Source: Photorhabdus noenieputensis
GTDB lineage: Bacteria; Pseudomonadota; Gammaproteobacteria; Enterobacterales; Enterobacteriaceae
Assembly: GCF_018448935.1 (NCBI RefSeq)
Contig: NZ_RCWC01000024.1
Coordinates: forward strand, 1 to 64,000
Direction: 5' to 3'
Length of the DNA: 64,000 bases
Shown: piece after piece, positions 57,635-64,000 of the stretch
How the letters are laid out: each line of letters begins with the position of its first letter
Numbering within the stretch: position 1 is the stretch's first letter
Notes under the pieces: generated by a model
Told to the model about the DNA's origin: nothing
Seen by the model: the letters and a program-made list of their open reading frames with translations, nothing else
Database searches by the model: none
Translations under genes and position numbers: made by a program

Positions 57635-57716
57635 TCGTTTTTATCATTGCGGACATAATCTTAATTTACGCAAAAAATCGTTTCAGCTAATTCTGGAAAA
57701 TAATGAGGAAATATCA

Positions 57717-57986
57717 ATGGAACTGGATGATCTGTTATCTGTAATGACACCAGAAATATATCAACGCTTGGTTCAGGCAGTAGAACTGGGTAAATGGCAG
57801 GATGGTGTGCCTCTGACGGTAGAGCAGAAAGAGCATAGTTTGCAAATGATTATGCTATGGCAATCAAGGCATAACCATGATCCGCAACATATGACGATTG
57901 GTACTGACGGTCAGTTGGTGATGAAGAGTAAACAAGAACTGAAAGCGACCTTTCAGTCTGAAATGGTGGCGACATTCAAGCCATAA
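57717..57986 (+). CDS. yeaC: DUF1315 protein YeaC
   Basis: 89 residues, all in the conserved DUF1315 domain (LDDLLSVMTPEIYQRLVQAVELGKW). Function unknown. It follows msrB after 82 bases behind GAGGAAATATCA and is convergent with pncA. Confidence 0.9.
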   Translation: MELDDLLSVMTPEIYQRLVQAVELGKWQDGVPLTVEQKEHSLQMIMLWQSRHNHDPQHMTIGTDGQLVMKSKQELKATFQSEMVATFKP

Positions 57987-58000
57987 TCTTTGGCAAGTTG

Positions 58001-58026
58001 AAAAGGCTGAGTGTGTAAACTCAGCC
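58001..58026 (-). terminator. Terminator of pncA
   Basis: Eight-bp stem GGCTGAGT / ACTCAGCC with 6-nt loop; read on the minus strand it is followed by TTTTC. Usable by yeaC in reverse as well. Confidence 0.75.
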
Positions 58027-58042
58027 TGATCTTGGATTGATA

Positions 58043-58681
58043 TCAGAGGAGAGCGTTTTCTAGTTGATCAAGTTCTATCAATATAGCGCCTCTCTCTTTT
58101 ATCTCGTTGAATGCTGATTGGCTATCATTTGGACTGAGGTTAACCCCTCGACAACCATCAGTAATGACCCAAGTTTCATAACCTAATGCCAGCGCATCCA
58201 GCGCGGTAAACTTCACGCAATAATCAGTAGCGATACCGATAATAAACAGACGTTTGATTTGCTGTGCTTGCAACCAGTCATCAAGCCGAGTTTTACTCTG
58301 ATGACCGTTGTCGAAGAAAGCACTGTAGCTATCGATCTGTGGATTTTCACCTTTGTGGAAAATTTCAACAATTGCTTGCTTGTTTAATTGTGGATGGAAA
58401 TCAGCGCCAGGCTGACCTTGAACACAGTGTACCGGCCACCATACTTGTGGAATACCGTTTAATATACCGATATCACCGATCTTTTGTCCTGAGTTTACTG
58501 CAAAACTCATATGTTCAGCCGGGTGCCAGTCTTGAGTGGCAATAATGCTGATATTGTGTTTCAGACAAATATCAATTGCCTGATTTGCCGCAACAATGGC
58601 TTGTTCACTCTCTTCTACGGCTAAAGCGCCGCCGGTACAGAAATCGTTTTGTAGATCAATAAGTAATAGGGCTGTTTTCAT
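58043..58681 (-). CDS. pncA: Nicotinamidase PncA
   Basis: Converts nicotinamide to nicotinate for NAD salvage; also the pyrazinamide activator. 212 residues. Catalytic Asp in LLIDLQNDFC (D9), metal-binding Asp/His in TQDWHPAEH near 51-59, and the nucleophile Cys in IGIATDYCVKFTALDA near 158. Downstream of ansA on the same strand with a 12-base gap, so the two are likely one operon. Confidence 0.95.
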   Translation of the reverse strand: MKTALLLIDLQNDFCTGGALAVEESEQAIVAANQAIDICLKHNISIIATQDWHPAEHMSFAVNSGQKIGDIGILNGIPQVWWPVHCVQGQPGADFHPQLNKQAIVEIFHKGENPQIDSYSAFFDNGHQSKTRLDDWLQAQQIKRLFIIGIATDYCVKFTALDALALGYETWVITDGCRGVNLSPNDSQSAFNEIKERGAILIELDQLENALL

Positions 58682-58693
58682 CTCTTTCCTTGA

Positions 58694-59713
58694 TTATTTA
58701 TCAGTATAACTTAATTCACCACGTAAATTTTGTTGCATTAAATAACGAATTTTTTCAGGGCCATAGGATTGACTGAGTAAATAGTGTAACTTGGTTAAAG
58801 TTGCTTCGAAAGTCATATCGTAGCCGCTTATTACCCCAGCTTCGGCCAGAGCATGGCCCGTTGCGTAACCTCCCATATTTACTCGGCCGGAAATGCATTG
58901 AGTCAAATTAACAACCACGATCCCTCTCTCTGTTGCCTGTTTTAGCTCTCTCAATAATTCAGGGTGTTGAGGTGCGTTTCCGACGCCATACGAGCGCAGG
59001 ATGAGAGCTTTAACCGGCTGCATTAAAATATTATTCACAACTTGACTGGATAGGCCAGGATAAATGGTGATTACACCAATTGGCTGAGGGGTAATTCGAT
59101 GGGTAATAAATTCACCATGACTGACAGGGGCAGGACAAGCATTGAAAGTTTTGATGTTAATACCGGCTTCCATTAATGGCGAACAGTTTGGTGAGGCAAA
59201 AGCATCGAAACCGTCGGCATGTGCTTTGACGGTCCGGTTCCCACGAAACAGTTTATTATTGAAAAACAGGCTCACCTCGTTAACTGGGTAATTAGCGGCA
59301 AGGTAAAGCGCATTTAACAAATTTGTCTGCCCATCAGAGCGCAGTGCTTCCAGTGGGATTTGCGACCCTGTGACAATGATTGGCTTACCCAGATTCTCAA
59401 ACATAAAGGAGAGGGCCGATGCGGTAAATGCCATTGTATCCGTACCATGCAGGATCACGAACCCATCATAATCATGGTAGTTTTCTTGGATATCATCAGC
59501 GATAAACTGCCAGTCTTCTGGGGTCATATCAGAAGAATCAATCAGTGGTTGATGTTCACGGATGGTGAATGTCGGCATTTCCGGTCGATGGAATTCAGGC
59601 ATCTTTGTTAATTGGCGCTGTAAATGCCCGGAAACGGGAATGTATCCCTGAGATGAGTGTTGCATCCCAATGGTTCCGCCAGTATAGACGACATAAATAG
59701 ACTTCTTCTGCAT
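58694..59713 (-). CDS. ansA: L-asparaginase I (cytoplasmic)
   Basis: Hydrolyses asparagine to aspartate and ammonia in the cytosol. 339 residues, no signal peptide. First catalytic Thr in YVVYTGGTIGM (T14 region), second triad in VILHGTDTMAFTASALSFM near 86-104, as in type I enzymes. First gene of ansA-pncA. Confidence 0.96.
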   Translation of the reverse strand: MQKKSIYVVYTGGTIGMQHSSQGYIPVSGHLQRQLTKMPEFHRPEMPTFTIREHQPLIDSSDMTPEDWQFIADDIQENYHDYDGFVILHGTDTMAFTASALSFMFENLGKPIIVTGSQIPLEALRSDGQTNLLNALYLAANYPVNEVSLFFNNKLFRGNRTVKAHADGFDAFASPNCSPLMEAGINIKTFNACPAPVSHGEFITHRITPQPIGVITIYPGLSSQVVNNILMQPVKALILRSYGVGNAPQHPELLRELKQATERGIVVVNLTQCISGRVNMGGYATGHALAEAGVISGYDMTFEATLTKLHYLLSQSYGPEKIRYLMQQNLRGELSYTDK

Positions 59714-59768
59714 GACTGTACCTCATAAAAAGATCAACTGGATTATAGGAGTATTGCAAAATAAAAAA

Positions 59769-59791
59769 AGCCTGACAGGGTTTGTCAGGCT
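59769..59791 (-). terminator. Terminator between sppA and ansA
   Basis: Nine-bp stem AGCCTGACA / TGTCAGGCT with 5-nt loop; on the minus strand it is followed by seven T. It ends sppA, whose stop is 47 bases before it. Confidence 0.9.
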
Positions 59792-59837
59792 AAATTAGTC
59801 GAGCTATTACTTGGAATCATGCATTGCTATGGGCTGT

Positions 59838-61703
59838 TTAGCGAATATCTCCGCAATTTAAACAGAATGCATAACGATTTTGTGGATCATTGAGATGGCG
59901 ATAGAACTCACTTTGTTGTTTCACTTCCTGAGCCACTTGCGCCAATGGAGCGGGAAGCCAGGCTTGAACCGCTTCCGGTACGATGGCTTGTGCCGTTGTT
60001 GTCAACTGGTTCATCAGCAACTCACTGAATGACATTTCAGGCTGTATCCAGTCAAGTTCTGGGTTATCCAATTTTGCCAATTCAGCCGCTTTAGTGACCG
60101 CGTCGTCGAAATCCCCTAATTGGTCGACCAATCCATTGGTTTTAGCATCATGACCAATCCATACATGTCCCTGAGCAATTTTATCGACTTCTTCACGTGT
60201 TTTATGGCGTGAATCAGCAACAAGGCCGATAAAGTTGTTATAGCCATTCTCGATATTAAGCTGCATCAGTTCTGAGAACTGTTTGCTGAGTCCTTTGGTG
60301 ACAGAAATACCCGCCAGTGGCGTGGTGGAAACACCATCAGTGTGGATGCCAATATGTTCCAGACTATTTTCATAAGTGGTAATGACACCGAAGATACCGA
60401 TAGAACCCGTCAACGTACTTTGGTTTGCGATGATGTAATTAGATGGAGTAGAGATCCAGTAACCACCGGATGCCGCCATTCCGCCCATAGAAACCACCAC
60501 AGGTTTATTCGCTGCACGTAGCGCGGCCAGTTCAGTGCGAATAACATCAGAAGCGCTCACACTGCCGCCAGGGCTGTTTACTCGCAGAATAACGGCTTTG
60601 ATATTATCGTCCAGACGAGCTTGACGAATCTGAGCGGCTGTCGTGTCCCCGCCAACCATACCTGGAGTTTGCTGCCCATCGACGATTGCGCCTTGTGCGA
60701 CAATCACGGCGATATTGCCTTTAGATGGTGATCTGCCTTCCACCAATTGCGGTGCATAATCATAGATGCTGATAGCATTGAAGTGGCGGTTTTTTTCATC
60801 CCAACCAAAGGCTTTTGTCATATCACTTTCAATGACATTGCGTGGCGCAACATAATCGACCAGTTTGTGTTTAAGCGCATATTGCGCATTGTCTCCACCA
60901 ACAGCACGTAAGTTGGCAATCATCTGATCAGCGCCTGGGAATACCTGCTCAGCAGTGAGTTTGCGGTTGGTAGCGACAGTATTGAGGTAGTTGTTCCATA
61001 GACCGTTGACCCAACGGCTATCAGCTTCGCGGGCATCGGGGGACATATCATCACGCATAACCGGCTCAACGGCTGATTTATACGTGCCGACGCGGAAAAT
61101 ATGCGCAGTGACTTTCAGTGAGTCCAGCAGAGATTTGTAATACAGGTTATTGGTTGAATAGCCATAAAGACCAACTGTTCCTTGTGGCGATAGATAGATT
61201 TTATCGGCAAAGGTAGCCAGATAATATTGTGACTGATTGTAACTATCACTGATAGCATAAATCGGTTTGCCGGAAGTTTTAAACTCATTAATTGCCTTAC
61301 CGATATACTGCATAGATGGCTGGTCGGCACCGATGAAATCATCAAGTTTCAGCACCAGACCCGTGATTTTGTTATCGGTTTTTGCTTGGCGAATGCTATC
61401 AACAATATCAAACAGGGAGTTTTCCTGGAATTTATTGCCGGATGTGCCAAACAGTTCACGGCTCAATTGAGTCAATGGAGTACGGCTGGAGACCTGATCC
61501 ACAATAACACCGGTGAGATTGACATATAATGCTCCCCGATAACTATCTGCCGTTTTGTTTGGCTGTTGATAAAGCAGAAAACCGCCAACTACAACCAGAA
61601 TCAGCATGATAAAAATCAGGTTTGAAATGACTTCCCGAATAAAATTTAATAATCGCCAACTCCATTTAAATAATCTTGCGATCAACTTCCATAAAATACG
61701 CAT
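59838..61703 (-). CDS. sppA: Signal peptide peptidase SppA (protease IV)
   Basis: Inner-membrane Ser-Lys protease, tandem repeat type, 621 residues. One N-terminal helix (about 25-47), then periplasmic domains; the catalytic Lys is in FRVGTYKSAVEPV near 206 and Ser in VVSMGGMAASGGYW near 405. The start MRILWKLIARLFKWSWRLLNF has GGAGATGAT upstream; the ORF extends 22 codons further. Divergent from ydjA, as in E. coli. Confidence 0.95.
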   Translation of the reverse strand: MRILWKLIARLFKWSWRLLNFIREVISNLIFIMLILVVVGGFLLYQQPNKTADSYRGALYVNLTGVIVDQVSSRTPLTQLSRELFGTSGNKFQENSLFDIVDSIRQAKTDNKITGLVLKLDDFIGADQPSMQYIGKAINEFKTSGKPIYAISDSYNQSQYYLATFADKIYLSPQGTVGLYGYSTNNLYYKSLLDSLKVTAHIFRVGTYKSAVEPVMRDDMSPDAREADSRWVNGLWNNYLNTVATNRKLTAEQVFPGADQMIANLRAVGGDNAQYALKHKLVDYVAPRNVIESDMTKAFGWDEKNRHFNAISIYDYAPQLVEGRSPSKGNIAVIVAQGAIVDGQQTPGMVGGDTTAAQIRQARLDDNIKAVILRVNSPGGSVSASDVIRTELAALRAANKPVVVSMGGMAASGGYWISTPSNYIIANQSTLTGSIGIFGVITTYENSLEHIGIHTDGVSTTPLAGISVTKGLSKQFSELMQLNIENGYNNFIGLVADSRHKTREEVDKIAQGHVWIGHDAKTNGLVDQLGDFDDAVTKAAELAKLDNPELDWIQPEMSFSELLMNQLTTTAQAIVPEAVQAWLPAPLAQVAQEVKQQSEFYRHLNDPQNRYAFCLNCGDIR

Positions 61704-61873
61704 ATCATCTCCAAAAATAGGATCAAGTGAAGCTATCCTAATGATCAGACATGTAAATGTCAGCTTCAAATAGTGGCATATTGCCTGAAAAGACAGCTTT
61801 AGGACTTTTATTTGTTAACAAATAAACAGAAAATGTTAGCTTATAACAAAATACATTATTTAGGAGAGAAAAA

Positions 61874-62425
61874 ATGGATGCACTAGAACTTTTGTTGAAC
61901 AGACGTTCAGTATCGCGTTTAACAACCCCGGCACCTCAAGGTGAAGCATTACAGCATATTCTGGCGGCGGGTATGAGAGCGCCTGATCATGGCGCATTAC
62001 GTCCGTGGCACTTTATTGTCATGCAGGATGAGGGTATTGAGCGGTTTAGTCGATTACTCCATCAAGCAGCCATTGATGGTCAGCTTGGTGCTGATGCGGA
62101 AGAAAAAGCGAAAAGCGCACCTTATCGTGCACCATTAATCATCGCTGTTATTGCAAAAGTGGCTGAGAATTCCAAAATACCTGAGTGGGAACAGGTGATT
62201 TCCGCTGGTTGCGCTGTACATGCGATGCAAATGGCTGCTGTGGCTCAAGGGTTTGGCGGTATCTGGCGTACAGGTTCTTGGACGGATGATAACACCGTGC
62301 GTGCCGGTTTGGGTTGTCATCAACATGATAAAATAGTGGGTTTCCTCTACCTTGGAACGCCTGTGCTAAAAGCGCCAAATAAGGTTACTCCGCCTGATAT
62401 GACCAATTTTGTCAGCTACTTGTAA
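61874..62425 (+). CDS. ydjA: Nitroreductase-family protein YdjA
   Basis: Small FMN-dependent nitroreductase of 183 residues. FMN contacts in LLNRRSVSRLTTPAP (8-22) and GFGGIWRTGSW near 128, and AGMRAPDHGALRPW near 33. Natural substrate unclear. Its stop is 12 bases before the selD start, indicating one transcript. Confidence 0.94.
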   Translation: MDALELLLNRRSVSRLTTPAPQGEALQHILAAGMRAPDHGALRPWHFIVMQDEGIERFSRLLHQAAIDGQLGADAEEKAKSAPYRAPLIIAVIAKVAENSKIPEWEQVISAGCAVHAMQMAAVAQGFGGIWRTGSWTDDNTVRAGLGCHQHDKIVGFLYLGTPVLKAPNKVTPPDMTNFVSYL

Positions 62426-62437
62426 CCGAGGTCTGTT

Positions 62438-63481
62438 ATGTCAACAGAAGTTCGCCTTACCCAATATAGCCACGGTGCTGGATGCGGTTGTAAAATTTCA
62501 CCAAAAGTTTTGGAAACCATTCTGCATAGTGAGCAGGAAAAGTTTCTTGATCCTCACCTACTGGTTGGTAATGAAACCCGTGATGATGCTGCGGTTTATG
62601 ATATTGGCAACGGTATCGGCATTGTCAGTACGACAGATTTCTTCATGCCGATTGTAGATGATCCATTTGATTTTGGGCGCATTGCTGCCACAAATGCGAT
62701 CAGCGATATTTATGCGATGGGCGGTAAGCCCATTATGGCGATAGCTATTTTGGGATGGCCTATCGATAAATTGGCACCGGAAATTGCCCGTCGAGTGATT
62801 GAAGGTGGCCGAGCTGCGTGTCAAGGGGCCGGGATTACACTGGCGGGAGGGCACTCTATTGATGCGCCTGAACCTATTTTTGGTCTGGCTGTAACCGGTA
62901 TCGTTAATATTGACCGAGTGAAACAGAACAGCGCCGCGAAAGCGGGTTGCCAGCTATTGCTGACAAAGCCGCTTGGAATCGGTGTATTGACCACGGCGGA
63001 GAAAAAAGGCTTGCTGTTGCCTGAACATCAAGGCGTCGCGATAGAAACCATGTGTCGCTTAAATAAGTTGGGGATGGATCTTGCTGAGGTGGTTGGTGTT
63101 ACAGCAATGACTGATGTAACCGGGTTTGGTCTGTTAGGGCATTTGAGTGAAATTTGTGAAGGATCGGGGGTTCAGGCCACGCTCCATTTTGCAAAAGTGC
63201 CTAAACTGCCGGAAGTGGAATCCTATATTGAAAAGGGTTGTGTTCCGGGGGGAACCGGGCGTAACTTTGATAGTTACGGTCATCTTGTTGGTGAAATGAC
63301 AGAACTTCAACGCAAGCTGTTATGTGATCCACAAACATCCGGAGGCCTGCTGTTGGCTGTTCTACCAGAAGCTATGGACGAAGTGAAAGCGATTGCACGA
63401 TGTCATGGCATCGAACTGACCGCGATTGGTGAATTGTCTGAGCAACAGCCAGGCAGAGTACTCATTGAGGTTGATGAATAA
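62438..63481 (+). CDS. selD: Selenide, water dikinase (selenophosphate synthetase)
   Basis: Makes selenophosphate for Sec-tRNA and selenouridine. 347 residues. The catalytic loop [11 protein letters not shown] contains Cys16, Cys18 and Lys19; no in-frame TGA replaces the Cys, so this is the Cys form. ATP/metal motifs in [12 protein letters not shown] and [16 protein letters not shown]. Followed after five bases by topB. Confidence 0.97.
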   Translation: MSTEVRLTQYSHGAGCGCKISPKVLETILHSEQEKFLDPHLLVGNETRDDAAVYDIGNGIGIVSTTDFFMPIVDDPFDFGRIAATNAISDIYAMGGKPIMAIAILGWPIDKLAPEIARRVIEGGRAACQGAGITLAGGHSIDAPEPIFGLAVTGIVNIDRVKQNSAAKAGCQLLLTKPLGIGVLTTAEKKGLLLPEHQGVAIETMCRLNKLGMDLAEVVGVTAMTDVTGFGLLGHLSEICEGSGVQATLHFAKVPKLPEVESYIEKGCVPGGTGRNFDSYGHLVGEMTELQRKLLCDPQTSGGLLLAVLPEAMDEVKAIARCHGIELTAIGELSEQQPGRVLIEVDE

Positions 63482-63486
63482 TACCC

Positions 63487-64000
63487 ATGCGGCTTTTTAT
63501 TGCAGAAAAACCTAGCCTGGCCAGGGCGATCGCCGATGTTTTACCCAAACCGCATCGCCGTGGCGATGGCTTTATCGCTTGTGGCGATAACCAGTTTGTT
63601 ACCTGGTGTATCGGCCACTTGCTGGAACAGGCGGAACCTGATGCCTATGACGGTCGTTTTGCCCGTTGGTCATTAGTTGATCTTCCCATTATTCCTGAAA
63701 AGTGGCAGTTGAAACCGCGACCTTCTGTTGAGAAACAGCTCAACATCATCCAGACGTTGTTGAAAAAAGCCGATGAAATAGTGCATGCCGGTGACCCGGA
63801 TCGGGAAGGGCAACTGTTGGTGGATGAGGTTCTGGATTTTTTGAAACTGGATGATGGCAGGCGAAGAAATGTTCGCCGCTGCTTGATCAGTGATCTAAAT
63901 CCACAAGCGGTGACCAGAGCTATTGAGCGGTTAAGGGATAACCGGGATTTTATTCCGTTATGTGTTTCAGCCCTCGCCAGAGCCAGAGCTGATTGGCTGT
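63487..64000 (+). CDS. topB: DNA topoisomerase III, N-terminal part
   Basis: Incomplete at the window end: 171 codons without a stop. N-terminal [20 protein letters not shown] is the Toprim start with the catalytic Glu7, and [11 protein letters not shown] near 101-111 is the Toprim DxD motif; [12 protein letters not shown]-like end ([12 protein letters not shown]) leads into domain IV. Type IA enzyme that decatenates replication intermediates. The selD-topB order is that of E. coli. Confidence 0.95.
   Translation, partial: MRLFIAEKPSLARAIADVLPKPHRRGDGFIACGDNQFVTWCIGHLLEQAEPDAYDGRFARWSLVDLPIIPEKWQLKPRPSVEKQLNIIQTLLKKADEIVHAGDPDREGQLLVDEVLDFLKLDDGRRRNVRRCLISDLNPQAVTRAIERLRDNRDFIPLCVSALARARADWL

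Overview
The window is chromosomal DNA of an enteric gammaproteobacterium, most likely a Photorhabdus (Morganellaceae). The support is E. coli-like protein families in E. coli-like order, an AT-rich accessory island, and nine copies of a 127-bp ERIC-type intergenic repeat. The species assignment is inference; family and gene-order calls rest on recognisable protein sequences.

Layout. (1) 1-1260: edge with an M29/NicX-like protein. (2) 1265-15863: block matching the E. coli cfa-punC-punR-purR-ynhF-grxD-rnt-gloA-ydhL-slyA-slyB-anmK-pdxH-tyrS-pdxY-gstA order, lacking sodB, mepH, lhr, nemRA and mliC. (3) 16244-17472: an unknown AT-rich gene and an ERIC. (4) 17569-35939: fabI, sapFDCBA, psp regulon, ycjXF, tyrR, tpx, mppA, zntB, ttcA. 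Two small RNAs occur here: a RyhB homologue between sapA and pspF, and an FnrS homologue between zntB and ttcA that carries an ERIC inside its body. (5) About 35995-47545: an AT-rich island of tandem type VI secretion modules. (6) 47563-63481 plus a partial topB: emrE-like gene, lipoprotein, dsbB, nhaB, fadR, dadAX, mipA, gapA, msrB, yeaC, pncA, ansA, sppA, ydjA, selD, topB.

The island is the most unusual part. Each full module has an Hcp tube protein on the plus strand and, divergently, a putative membrane-inserting effector followed by a run of paralogous two-TM proteins of about 135 residues, interpreted as immunity proteins. Two nearly identical modules are offset by exactly 5180 bp, and remnants of two more flank them: an hcp fragment on the left, an effector scrap plus hcp-upstream region on the right. 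Inside the runs lie short orphan scraps of effector 3' ends. The same scrap type is always followed by the same immunity type, which suggests effector-tip replacement with retention of old immunity genes. One effector copy is split by a 1-nt insertion and one immunity copy has a premature stop.

Working together: purR/punR/punC handle purine control and nucleoside transport; slyA/slyB and sap genes belong to envelope stress and antimicrobial-peptide defence (a PhoP-type box precedes slyB); psp genes respond to membrane damage through a sigma-54 promoter; fadR, fabI and cfa shape membrane lipids; RyhB and FnrS give Fur- and FNR-linked post-transcriptional control; pdxH and pdxY recycle vitamin B6. 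Many ERIC copies sit at transcript ends (dadX, tyrR, fnrS, tyrS) and touch stop codons, terminators or leader regions.
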